A stretch of DNA of 64,000 nt from Thermomicrobiales bacterium (GTDB lineage Bacteria > Chloroflexota > Chloroflexia > Thermomicrobiales > UBA6265), in assembly GCA_030447415.1 (NCBI GenBank), contig JAUJOZ010000020.1, positions 1 through 64,000 of the forward strand. Direction: 5' to 3'. Below the pieces are notes generated by a model. The model did no database searches and was not told where the DNA came from. It saw only the letters and a program-made list of their open reading frames with translations. The position numbers and the translations under genes were made by a program. Below, piece after piece: positions 46,518 to 55,559 of this stretch. Numbering within the stretch: position 1 is the first letter of the stretch; the number at the start of each line of letters is the position of its first letter.

Positions 46518-47519
46518 ATGCGATCGCACGCACACGCACATGGGGATTCGCACCGCATCATCCGGATCGGGCTCGGGACCGGCTTGGCCATCGTGGCCCT
46601 CTTGGCCCTGCTCGCGTTAGTTCAGCCATCCAGTCGGCGCGCAGACCGGCGGAGCGGTCGTCAGCGACACCGACGGGGATGGCCTGCTGGACGAGGACGA
46701 GGCGCGGAAGGACCGACCCCGCCAACCCCGACACCGACGGGGACGAGCTCACCGACGGCGAGGAGGTGCAGCGTCGGGTGACCCCCCGAGCCTGCTGCAA
46801 CCCGCTCGACGCGGATAGCGACGACGATGGGCTCGCCGATGGGTACGAGGTCCACACCGCCGGCACCGGGGCGACCAACCCGGACAGCGATGGCGACGGG
46901 GCGAACGACGGCGCCGAGGTGGCGGCCGGCACCGACCCGCTCGACCCGGCCTCCACGCCGAATCCTGCCGCGGGGGAGGACGTCGCGATCACGGTCCAGG
47001 CGTTCCTCTGCCCGGGCGACGTCACCGGCGATGTCTACAACGAGTGCGCTTGACCCGGCGGACGGGGTCCCGGTCGCCGTTTCGCGCGACGGGGCGATCC
47101 TCGCCGAGGACGAGATCGGCGCCGACGGTCGCGTCGTCTTCGGCGACCTCGGCCCCGGGACCTTCACCATCGAGCTCGGTGTGCCGGGCGACTTCGCCGC
47201 CTTCGGACCGCGTGGGGCGCCCGGCGCCAACGAGGGCCTCGCCATCGAGGGCGCCGGGACCAACTGATCGGGATCGCCCTAGGCGAGGGCGCACGTCCCA
47301 CCTGCACCTTCTTCGTCATCGGCGAGGACGCCGGGGGCTACACCGACGCCGAGAACGCCCGGGACGACGACACCGGCGGGGCCGGTCACCGCCCTGCCGA
47401 ACACCGGCACCGGCGTGGTGGCCGCCGCCGCGCCGTCGGGGACCACGCTGCTGGTGCTCCTGAGCCTCGGCGCCCTGCTGAGCGGCGGCGTGGCGGGGCA
47501 CCGGCTACGCCGGCGCTAG
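46518..47519 (+). pseudogene. LPxTG-anchored surface protein with DTDGD (TSP3-like) repeats, frameshifted
   Basis: ATG 46518 starts a signal-like segment (GTGLAIVALLALLALVQP). In neighbouring phases follow calcium-binding DTDGD-type repeats (SDTDGDGLLDEDEA, NPDTDGDELTDGEEV, NPDSDGDGANDGAEV), then a strand-rich domain. Finally comes a sorting signal: LPNTG at 47394-47408, a hydrophobic stretch and a final R-L-R-R-R before TAG 47519. At least four single-base shifts break the frame. Such proteins are attached to the wall by sortase in monoderm bacteria. Confidence 0.72.
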
Positions 47520-47531
47520 CCCGAACGGATC

Positions 47532-47565
47532 CCCACCGGGCGGAGGGTCCTCCCCGCCCGGTGGG
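47532..47565 (+). terminator. hairpin after LPxTG gene
   Basis: CCCACCGGGCGG and CCGCCCGGTGGG form a 12-bp stem, starting 12 bases after the TAG. Confidence 0.65.
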
Positions 47566-47700
47566 CCGGTCCCTCACCCGACGCCACCGCGGGGCACTGG
47601 GGCAGCGAGCGCGGTATCAGCGCGGAAGGGCTCCCCAGCGGCCCGTTCCGCCTGACCCGTTGTTGCCCGGTCCCCGCGTGACAATGCGAATTGTCTGCCG

Positions 47701-48394
47701 TCAGGCCGGATCCCAAGGGTGCCCAGTCAGGTCCAGGTGCAGCAGGTCGAGCTCGGCGCGGGCGTGGTGGTCGGGTCGTTCACCGGCAGCGGGTCGGGGT
47801 CGCCGAGGCGCCGGCACGCTCCTGCGCGGCAATGTAGGCGTCCAGGCCCGTCGTCTTGGCGTCCCGCGCGGCCGCGTGCTCGGGGTGCCCGGCTGCGCCT
47901 GGACGCTCTGAGCGAAGAGGGGGCCGTCGAGGAGGAGGGGCCGTCGAGCGAGGCGAAGTAGCGTCCCGCGTTCGGGTTGGGCTCGCCCGTACTCGGCCCG
48001 GAAGCCCTCGGGCGTGTCTCCGTAGGTGTCGAGGACCGTGGAGCGCCAGGCGCGGAAGGCGGCATAGTCGGGGTGCGCCGCCTCGTACTGGTCCCGCAGC
48101 GCCCAATAGGCTTCCCGCTCGCCCCACAAGCCGGCCCGCTCCACCGCCGCGCGGGCGTTCGCCTGGCGCAGCAGGTCCGGCTGGCCATCGCTCCCCCCGC
48201 CCCAGACCGGTCGCCAGCCGGTCGAGTTCGCGCCGCACCTGCACCGGGCCGAACCGCCCGCCGAGCGCGCCCAGGGCGCCCCTCCCCAAGCGCCCCCCTG
48301 CGCTGCGCTTCGGCTTCCGCAAGAGCATCCAGCTAGGCAAGCACGCCCGCGTCAACCTCAGCAAGCGCCGGGGCAACAACACGCCACTGGTCAC
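47701..48394 (-). pseudogene. unrecognised gene, frameshifted
   Basis: Coding-like sequence is spread over three phases: VQVRRELDRLATGLG, then AYWALRDQYEAAHPDYAAFRA and WRSTVLDTYGDTPEGFRAEY, then NPNAGRYFASLDGPS, then LDAYIAAQERAGASATP. Together they suggest one helical protein of about 200 residues, perhaps phage-related. No domain is named with confidence. Confidence 0.45.
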
Positions 48395-48494
48395 CGATAT
48401 CAGCCACTAGTTTCGACCCCTTGGCGGCGAGGCTTGAAATCGAACAGCCCCGGACGAGCCAATACCCACCCTAGCGTTGGTTGATGCGGTGAGA

Positions 48495-48532
48495 AGGGGT
48501 GAGCGCGCACCCAACGGCGCCCGCTCACCCCT
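48495..48532 (-). terminator. hairpin downstream of the small secreted-peptide gene
   Basis: AGGGGTGAGCG and CGCTCACCCCT form an 11-bp perfect stem with a 16-base loop, about 90 bases after the stop at 48622. Confidence 0.5.
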
Positions 48533-48621
48533 GAACTCGGAGTTCGGCCGTCGTTTGCCCGCTACGGACGGCGTATGGCTCGCGTCCGCGACGAATCCGA
48601 CCGGACCAACCGCGCCTTCTC

Positions 48622-48903
48622 CTAGCGCGGCGAGACGTAGCACTGAGCGGGAAGGTTGGTCCCGTTGCCCTTCTGGCCCGAGAAGAACGCGGAGCAGTTC
48701 GACAATGTTCGCGTCACCGCCGGCCCTGACCGGGCTTTACGCCCGACGCCGGTTCCGGGGAACGTGGGGTTGTTCTTGTCGTCCTGGGCGTTGTTGGCGG
48801 CGAACGCCGCCGAGGCCGTGAGTCCCAAAGCCAAGATAGCCACCGCAAGACCGTGCCCTAGCCGACGTGCGTAGTACTTTTCTCCTAGGAACGCCGTCCT
48901 CAC
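48622..48903 (-). CDS. small secreted protein
   Basis: This encodes 93 residues. The signal peptide is LGHGLAVAILALGLTASAAFA with an AFA cleavage site. The mature part of about 60 residues is Gly/Asn-rich and has two Cys (SNCSAFF and AQCYVS) that could form one disulfide. GTG 48903 has GGGAG 7 bases upstream. It is one of few intact genes in this part of the element. Function unknown. Confidence 0.7.
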   Translation of the reverse strand: MRTAFLGEKYYARRLGHGLAVAILALGLTASAAFAANNAQDDKNNPTFPGTGVGRKARSGPAVTRTLSNCSAFFSGQKGNGTNLPAQCYVSPR

Positions 48904-49234
48904 GCTTGTCTCCCTTCACGCGGCAACACGACGAGCCCTGCCACGACAGTTGGCAGACAGCCCGCATCTCGTCGTCGAGATGGCCCGCATCTTGGCACAT
49001 GATGGGGATTTTTCAGTAGTCAATCCCCCATTCGGCCCACCGGGAGTAGTAATTACTAACTACACGTTGGGGGCCTATTTGTCCTAGTACTTCGCCCAGC
49101 CGCCTCAAGTCGCCGACTCGCGCCAGAGCACGGCACGGCGCAGCCTCTGATTGGCCACGTGGGCCTACGTCGAACGAGGCGCCGCGAACGTGGCGGGCGT
49201 GGGTTGAGTCAACGTCGCCACGGGTTCAATCCTC
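48904..49234. other. intergenic region upstream of small secreted protein
   Basis: No gene is supported. TGATGGGGATT and AATCCCCCATT near 48999-49033 form an imperfect hairpin. The stretch 49040-49090 is AT-rich compared with its surroundings and may hold a promoter. Confidence 0.35.
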
Positions 49235-49570
49235 CTACTTCAGGGAACGCCACACTTCACAGGGCTCGCCGCGGCCGCGCCGGTCGCAGACGCCGACACG
49301 GGCGCAGACCCGCGGGCCGATGCACTCGCGGGGCGGGAGGTAGCGGATCACCGACGAGCCGTCCGGCACCCGGTCATCCCACCCGACAGCAGCGGGGTCG
49401 ACGATGACTTGCGGTGCACGCAATGCCTCGATGACGGCGGGCTTCGCCGCCAGCAGCCGTTTGGCCAGAGGTGCAGCGGAGCGCGGCCCCTGGATCACGA
49501 GCCGGTCACCATCGGCGACGACATGGAGGCCGGCAGCCCGGGCCCCGGCCAACAGGGCTAGGCCGACCAT
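49235..49570 (-). CDS. TubC-docking-domain-like small protein
   Basis: This encodes 111 residues. The first half (LLAGARAAGLHVVADGDRL, then a run of helices ending KPAVIEALRAP) resembles the TubC N-terminal docking domain found in small mobile-element proteins. Four Cys near the C-terminus (ECIGPRVCARVGVCDRRGRGEPC without break) could bind zinc. ATG 49570 overlaps the end of the ATPase gene, so the two are coupled. Confidence 0.6.
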   Translation of the reverse strand: MVGLALLAGARAAGLHVVADGDRLVIQGPRSAAPLAKRLLAAKPAVIEALRAPQVIVDPAAVGWDDRVPDGSSVIRYLPPRECIGPRVCARVGVCDRRGRGEPCEVWRSLK

Positions 49571-51278
49571 TCGTCCCACTCCGGCTCCTCCGGGAACCTG
49601 TTCTCTTGCCGTACAACCGTGCAACCGCCGGCCTCGTGGCTCCCGTTTGCGGCACCATGACGCGGGAACGGCGGTTGCGTGGGGGCGTGCAACCGTTCGG
49701 CAACCGGTGCAACCGCCGTCGCGATGGGATTGCACTCGGTTGAGTCGGCGCAACCGTCGATGCAACCGTCGTTCTCGGTGCCACTTTCGTCCAATTGGGG
49801 GTCCGGTTGCACGGTTGCACGGTTGTTCAAGGGGAATGCAAACAAATCGTTGGGGTCAGGCAGAGCCGGACGGTCCTCGGGCAGCGGGTCCCCGAGCCGC
49901 AGCTTGAGGGGATGCCCGCGCTTGTCTTCGTCGTTGACCAACCACCCACCCCGGAGCGCCGCCTTCACGCGGCGGCTCGCGGCGCTCTTGTCCAGCTTGA
50001 GCCGCTCCGCGACCTTGAGGACAGTAACCGGCTCACCGAGGGCTGCCACCAGTCCACCCACGGCCTCGACGGTCTGGCGGACGGCCGGCGTGACCCCCTC
50101 TGCGGCGATCGCGCCGAAGATGTGACCGGCCAGCTCATACACCGCCCGGTAGTCGCGCGCGTCGGCGATGACGCGGCCGTGCTCGTCGCGCTCCCGCTGG
50201 CGCTGGAACAGCAGCGCGTGCGCTTGGATGAGCGTGAGCAACTGCGTGAAGTCGCGCCGGGCACGCACCTGTCTGGCTGGGACCTGCTCGGATAGATCGT
50301 GGGCGAAGGGGATGGTCACGTCACGGACACCTTCGCCTGCGAGCCATGCCTGGGCGGCGTGCCAGGGCGCCAAGTCGGGTTCCTCCGGGACGTGACCATT
50401 GGCCCGCGCCGCCGTCGCCGCGAGGATGAGGCGGGTCGCCTGCTCGGTGTCAGGCACCGTCACCGTGAGCACCCGGGTCTCCAGTTCCGGCTCGACCCCC
50501 TTTGTCGTGGTGGTGATGAAGCCGGTCGGCCCGGGCTTCTCGATGCGACGGGCCTTGAGTCCATCGGTCGTCTTTTCGACGGTCTCGTAGGCCACACTGC
50601 CTTCCCAGGCCACCGAGCGCAGGAGCGAGGCGCCGATCCCATCGTGGTGGAGCGAGGCCGCCTCTTGAATGAAGAGCACGCGGTGCCGCAGGTCGGCGTC
50701 GGTGTACGCCAAGAGACGCTCGCTCATCCCGTTCAAGGCGTACCAGGCGTCGGCATCTCCGCAAGGAAACAGCCGGAGCCCGAGCATGACCACAAAGCTC
50801 TTGCCGGCGGCGCTCGGGCCAACCACGACCAGGTTGATGGGCCGCGGAAGGAGGCGGCTGACGACCACGAGGTACACGAGCTTCGGCGAGCGGTAGTCGT
50901 CCCCGTCGCCGCTGGCGTAGCCCAAGGCACTGACCGCCTCCGCGACGCGGTCGAGGAGATGTTCATCCCCAAGGAGGTCAAGACCCGCCTGCTGGACAGC
51001 CGGATCGAGCGATGCCGCGGCGGGGGCGACCGAGGTCGCCCCCGCCAGCGCCAGCAACAGCATTTCACGCACGGTGATGAGGTCGGTTGCCTCAATGCCG
51101 GCTGCCTGCGCAACTTGGCCCGCGCTTCCGCACGGTCGAGGTTCAGTCGGTCGGTGTGGCGGGGCGTCTCAGATCCGTCGAGAACCGACAGCGTGATCTT
51201 GAACCCGTCGCCCTGGTGGGGGTGCTCTGCCCGGTAGGTCCGTTCACCGATGGGCACCTCGAAGACATCAGCCCGCAC
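49558..51278 (-). pseudogene. P-loop ATPase, probable element replication helicase, single frameshift
   Basis: A start at 51278 (RADVFEVPIGERTYRAEHPH) leads to RAEARAKL near 51105, after which similarity continues in another phase. The main frame (51072-49558, 504 residues) has a Walker A, VVVGPSAAGKSFV, near residue 90 and a Walker B-like RVLFIQEAA, then a winged-helix part (KVAERLKLDKSAASRRVKAAL). It lies downstream of a zinc-finger primase-like gene, so a replication role is likely. The main frame could be translated alone from 51072. Confidence 0.65.
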
Positions 51279-51942
51279 GGCGCACCCTCGTCGGTACGAG
51301 CGTCGTAGCGCTGCGTCGCTGTCGTCGCCAGCCGGCGGCCAGCAACCGCACCTCGTCGGGCGAGGTCAAGCCGACATCGCGGGCGAGGAAGGCAACGGCA
51401 TCGTGCCACCCCGGGCCTCGGGGATCAGGGTTTGCGCCGCGGCGATCACGTCGCCCCGCAGGCCGCATTGGCGGCACCAAAAGCGTCCGTTGGGACCACG
51501 CCACACCCGCAGCCGGTCGGTGCCGCCACACACCAAGCAGGTGCCGCACCACTCCTCGTCGTCGCGCCGTCCGTTGGTCCCGGCGCGCACGAGGGTAGTA
51601 CCCGCCCAGGTAGAAGATGCGAACGATGTCGGCGAGCCCCTTGACCCGCTCGGCGAGGTCGCGCCAGGCCGCATAGTCCGGGGCCTGTGGGTCAGCCACG
51701 TCTCGCCCCTTGGCGTGGAGCTGCTGTCGTCGAGCGAACTCATCGCGCCCCGCGCGGAGGCGTTCGTCGGCGAGGACGCGCGCCGTCTCGTCGCCGTCGT
51801 AGAGGTTGTCGATGTCCTCGGCCTCGTAGCGCTGCGTGTCAATGAACGCGAGGAGCTGAGCGTTGCCCATCTGGCGGCAGTCGCTAAGCGCGTCACGGTA
51901 GATCGTGCCTTCGGGGCGAAACGTCGCGATCTGAGTTACCAT
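51268..51942 (-). pseudogene. primase-type zinc-finger protein, compensating frameshifts
   Basis: The frame from ATG 51942 is open to 51268, but the central part (about 51595-51420) is only sensible in a second phase. There it gives CLVCGGTDRLRVW and RFWCRQCGLRGDVI, a four-Cys CHC2-like zinc ribbon as in DnaG-type primases. The C-terminal part (FLARDVGLTSPDEVRLLA) returns to the first phase. Two indels that cancel would explain this. It overlaps the ATPase gene. Confidence 0.6.
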
Positions 51943-52007
51943 GTCTCTGCTCCATTGCGGCGCCTCGGCGGGGAAGGATTCGCGGCCACCCCCGGGGCGT
52001 CGTTGCG

Positions 52008-52225
52008 TTAGGCCGCCTTGCTTCGCGACTCTGCCTCGTGCTGCGGCCCGGTTGCCGCCGCGACTCGTTCCTCAACCCACTGGCGCAATGCGCACGCAGG
52101 GATGCGCCGCGAGCGGCCAATGGAAACGCTCTGGATCTCCCCGCTCGACAGGAGCTCCCAGAGTTTCGTCCGGCCGATACCCAACACGCGCGCGCTTCGT
52201 CTTCCCGTAGCAGCAACTTTTCCAT
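52008..52225 (-). pseudogene. excisionase-like HTH protein, single frameshift
   Basis: ATG 52225 begins EKLLLREDEAR and then, after a one-base shift in a GCGCGCGCG run, continues as VLGIGRTKLWELLSSGEIQ and SVSIGRSRRIPACALRQWVEE. That is the winged HTH of AlpA/excisionase-type proteins (about 72 residues). It starts the leftward replication operon and may control excision. Confidence 0.65.
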
Positions 52226-52361
52226 CCGTGCCCCCGTGCTGAGCTCTGGTCCGATCCGGCCAGCGACGTGGCGTCCTCGGCCAACGACGGACCCATGGTA
52301 GTTCGCCCCCGTCCGTAATACACTGCATTTATCGGCCAGAAGAACGGCCAGGTATCAGGGG

Positions 52362-53464
52362 GTGGCAAGGGTGACCGGGCACCGCGGTGTCAAGCCTCAT
52401 GAGAAGTGGCTCTTGTTGGGCGACGACATGGTGCCGACTCGGTTGGATCTGTTCGACCCGCTGCGGGGAGCAAGTGTCGTGGTCCCCGAGCGGGCGTGGC
52501 ATGAGGATGGTCCGCCCGGACCGCCACGGATCGGGTGGTGGGCCGGGGGGAGCGGCACCGGCGTCCGGCAGGTGGGGCCCTCGGGGCGTTCGTCCGGCTT
52601 GTGGACAAGCCGGACGACAAGATCGTGGCGTTTGCCCGAGAGTGGGGTGCGCTCGGCATCTGCGCTCATGGACGCCCGGCGGTACACGCGGGGTGTCGGC
52701 CACTGTCGACGGACCAACGAACCTGGGAGCGATACGACGAGCAGAGCGCCTGGGCGCGGCGGCACGTTTCCAGCGAACGCCACCAACGAGTCTTCGGCGG
52801 GCCGTTCTGGGAACCCATCGCTGCCTGGCGATGCTACGCTCGGGGCTTTCAAGCGATCCTCAACATCATGGCAGACCTGAGTCTCGAGATCGGGAACCGT
52901 CCATCTTCCACCGATTGGAGGGACGCGCACACTTGGCGCAAGGTCGACGGCTGGGAGGCGCTGGCGGACCCTGCGACCTGGGAAACACCTGCCGAATGGG
53001 CGGACTTAAAGCATCCGGCGTTTAACCCAGATGCCGATGCTCGCGGGCGGACCTTGGCCTGGCTAGTGAGCGAGCATTGGAGTGCAGCGGGCGTACGGCC
53101 GGCGTTGACCTGGGGCGATGAGGGACCACGCCCCACAGTGGCGCTTGACGGCCTGGCGACGAGGGGGCGGGGGGCGGCCATGCTCGACGGACCAAGCCTC
53201 TTCGGCGTGTTGACCTGCCAGCTCGCGGCCGCCGTGACGGCGGCCGAAGGCGTGGCGCGGTGCAGGTGGTGCCACAAGGCGTTTCCGCGGGAACTAGGGC
53301 GAGGGCGAGGGCGCCCCATCGAGTTTTGCAGCGAGAAGTGCAAACACGAGCGCGAGAAGGCCCGAAAGAGCGAGAGCGAGAGGCGGCGCTATCGTGAGCG
53401 GAAGACGATCGGCGCGACCGACCGACGGCCGCCCGCTGACGGCAACTCTGACGGCAACCGCTGA
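52362..53464 (+). pseudogene. zinc-ribbon protein of mobile elements, single frameshift
   Basis: A frame from GTG 52362 (EKWLLLGDDMVPTRLDLFDP) shifts near 52545 into the long frame that ends at 53464. The long frame has FVRLVDKPDDKIVAFAREW, ALGICAHG and, near the C-terminus, a treble-clef-like finger CRWCHKAFPREL with FCSEKCKHE and a basic tail. It resembles CGNR-type zinc-finger proteins. It is the last gene before the right att site and is divergent from the excisionase gene. Confidence 0.6.
53437..53458 (+). repeat. integrase arm-type repeats, right end
   Basis: TGACGGCAAC occurs at 53437 and 53449, again with a 12-base pitch and in the same orientation as the left pair, about 104 bases before the att core. 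Confidence 0.65.
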
Positions 53465-53561
53465 CGTTCGCCACCGTCCGCCGTGATGCGGTGGTGACCC
53501 AAATCCTTGATTTCAAGGGGAGAATGAACGACAGCGAACCCGTGCGGACGGAGTTTCTTCA

Positions 53562-53607
53562 GACTCTGGATCAGGTAGTTGGGGTTCGAATCCCTGCTCC
53601 CCAGCCA
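53562..53607 (+). repeat. attR core (3' part of tRNA-Gln)
   Basis: This is a 46-base perfect copy of the tRNA-Gln 3' portion without the 5' 28 bases of the tRNA. It marks the right end of the element and also the left end of a second, tandem element. Confidence 0.92.
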
Positions 53608-53677
53608 AGAGAAAACCACACGGATATGGGAAAAACGAGGGGCGTGGGGCGGAGCCCCCAGCCCCTCCGTCGTTGTT

Positions 53678-53699
53678 TGACAGCAACCCTGACAGCAAT
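53678..53699 (+). repeat. integrase arm-type repeats outside attR
   Basis: TGACAGCAAC (53678) and TGACAGCAAT (53690) have a 12-base pitch and start exactly 71 bases after the att core, as at the left end of the first element. They indicate a second element beginning here. Confidence 0.65.
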
Positions 53700-53748
53700 T
53701 GGCCGGAAGGACTACGGCGTGTCAGCAAACCCGTCTGCGGGACACGCC

Positions 53749-53803
53749 TCGCCACGACCCACCTGACACAGGTGTGCCGTCGCCGCTGGCAGAGGCGTGA
53801 CGG
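53749..53803 (+). repeat. left copy of a 55-bp imperfect inverted repeat
   Basis: This matches 54824-54878 in inverse orientation at roughly 80% over 55 bases, with exact blocks TCGCCACGAC, GTGTGCCGTCGCCGC and GGCAGAGGCGTG. The kinase-like gene lies between the copies. Confidence 0.65.
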
Positions 53804-53882
53804 GCGACGCCGAAATGTGATTTCCTTCGATTCTGAGGCGAAAGCCGTACTTTTATCAGGCTGGAACACAGGGGAGGCGCGC

Positions 53883-54821
53883 ATGGCCGGCGTGAAACCC
53901 GACGTGGATCACGACGCCGTGGCCTCGCTCCTGGAAGGGCATTTCGACGAACCGGTCAGCCGCCTGAAGCCGATCGAGGGCGGCCACGTCGCGCGGACGT
54001 TCTCCTTCGCCGTCGGCGACGCGGAGTACGTCGTGCGCTTCAACCGGCACATGGGCGCCAACTTCGAGAAGGAGGCGTTCATCGCGGGCCGGTACGCGTC
54101 GCCCGCCGTCCCGATCCCGCGGATCGTGCACCTCGGCCGGTTCGGAGACATCCGCTACGCCGTCTCCGAGAAGGTCCCCGGGTCGTCGCTGGATGCGTTG
54201 CCCCCGGCCGAGGTCGCCGCGCTGGTCCCGGCCCTGCTCGACACCCTGGACGCCGTCCACGCCGCCGACGTGGCCGCGACAATGGGTTTCGGGGTGATCG
54301 GCGACGACGGCAACGGGTTGTCCTCGAGCTGGCGGGATCACCTGGCGTCCGTCCGCGAGCCGGGGCCGGACTGGGACTTCTATGGTGGGTGGCAGGCGCT
54401 CTTCGAGACGTCGTTCTTGGACCGCGCCGCGTTCGATCAACTCTACGGCCGGATGGCGGACCTGCTCCCGTTCTGTCCGGAGCACCGCTTCCTCGTCCAC
54501 GGCAGCTTCGGTTTCGGCAACGTGCTGGCGGCGGGCAGGAAGATCACAGCCGTCCTCGACTGGATCGACGCCGCCTACGGCGACTTCCTCTATGACGTCG
54601 CCTGGCTCGACTTCTGGAGCGCGGGGATGGACGTCGCCGGCATCTTCCGCCGCCACTACGCCGACCGAGGCGTCGCGGTCCCCGGTTACGATGAGCGCCT
54701 GCGGTGCTACGAGGGGTTCATCGGGTTGGACGCGTCCCGCTTCTATGCCAAGGCGGGGGACGAACGATCGTACCGGTGGTTGTGGGATCGGCTGCGCGAA
54801 TTGGACCTCGACGGTGCGTGA
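53883..54821 (+). CDS. aminoglycoside/hygromycin phosphotransferase-like protein, catalytic Asp replaced
   Basis: This encodes 312 residues with the APH kinase fold, closest in pattern to hygromycin-B 4-O-kinase: EGGHVARTFSF near residue 35, then VHGSFGFGNVL and ITAVLDWIDAAYGDFLYD. The catalytic loop, normally H-G-D-x4-N, reads H206-G-S208-F-G-F-G-N213, so the catalytic Asp is Ser. The metal-binding DW is kept. It may be inactive, or bind without phosphorylating. ATG 53883 has GGGGAGG 6 bases upstream. It is cargo of the decayed second element and is flanked by inverted repeats. Confidence 0.8.
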   Translation: MAGVKPDVDHDAVASLLEGHFDEPVSRLKPIEGGHVARTFSFAVGDAEYVVRFNRHMGANFEKEAFIAGRYASPAVPIPRIVHLGRFGDIRYAVSEKVPGSSLDALPPAEVAALVPALLDTLDAVHAADVAATMGFGVIGDDGNGLSSSWRDHLASVREPGPDWDFYGGWQALFETSFLDRAAFDQLYGRMADLLPFCPEHRFLVHGSFGFGNVLAAGRKITAVLDWIDAAYGDFLYDVAWLDFWSAGMDVAGIFRRHYADRGVAVPGYDERLRCYEGFIGLDASRFYAKAGDERSYRWLWDRLRELDLDGA

Positions 54822-54823
54822 GG

Positions 54824-54878
54824 CCGACACGCCTCTGCCGGCGGCGACGGCACACACGGGTCACGCATGTCGTGGCGA
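54824..54878 (-). repeat. right copy of a 55-bp imperfect inverted repeat
   Basis: This is the inverse partner of 53749-53803. It begins 2 bases after the kinase stop codon, so the unit holds just one gene. Confidence 0.65.
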
Positions 54879-54929
54879 CGGACGCTGCGCGGCTACGAAG
54901 TCGGCTGCACTGATCCTTCCCCCGTCGCC

Positions 54930-55412
54930 AGCATTCCGCTGTCCCCGACTTGGCCACCGTCGGGAGCTGCGAGTGGCGGAGGAGGCCGGCGACGACCTTG
55001 ACCGGGACGCCCTGGGCGATCAGCAGCGAGGCGGCGCAATGCCGGAGGTCGTGGAACCGCTGCTTCGGCAGCCCCGCACGTTCCACCAGCGCCTGAAACC
55101 GTTCGAGGATGTTCGACGACTCCAGCGGAACGCCAAGCGTATTGACGAACACCAGCCCGCTGTTCTGCCAGGGCTCTCGCGCCGCTAGGCGCTCCTCGAG
55201 CTGACGGACGCGGTGTGCCCGGAGGGCCGTGGCCTGCGTCTGCGGAATGAGCAGCGCGCGCCGGGACTTCTCGGTCGTCGGCTCCTTGAGCGCAAGCTTT
55301 CCGTCGGTCCGGTCGGAGCGCGCGCCGCGGCCGCAGCGTCCCGGTCTGACGATCCGCGTCCTCCCCGACTGGCCCAGCGCCACACCGAGTCGCTGGCCGA
55401 GCCCAAGTGCAA
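54930..55412 (-). pseudogene. remnant of tyrosine integrase
   Basis: The catalytic half of an integrase is related to the intact one at 39.2-40.4 kb: LALKEPTTEKSRRALLIP, RVRQLEERLA, VPLESSNILERFQALVERAG and HDLRHCAASLLIAQG. The N-terminal arm and core domains are missing, the part before residue LALKEP is out of phase, and after LLRHSQLPT the nucleophile Tyr region is lost. Its place and direction (att, cargo, then integrase on the minus strand) mirror the intact element. Confidence 0.8.
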
Positions 55413-55559
55413 CCCGCTAGAAGGTTACGAGCGGCGCCCCCGTGAGCGAGTCCTTGAAGGCCCATGCCTGCTAGGGGTCAGCGGCCGGAATTCCCGGCGC
55501 CGGACATTGGCGCGTAGGTCAACTTGACCGACTGCGGACGATGAGGGGCCCGTCAGCGG

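Larger units (their letters stand above)
37484..53607. mobile_element. integrative element at tRNA-Gln, 16.1 kb
   Basis: The element is bounded by the two 46-bp copies and carries a tyrosine integrase near the left end reading towards the att site. Cargo and maintenance genes include ApeA, SWIM proteins, a P-loop ATPase, a primase-type zinc-finger protein and an excisionase-like gene. No conjugation (relaxase, type IV secretion) or phage structural genes are recognised apart from a small-terminase-like fragment, so it may be a satellite or mobilisable element. Confidence 0.88.
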
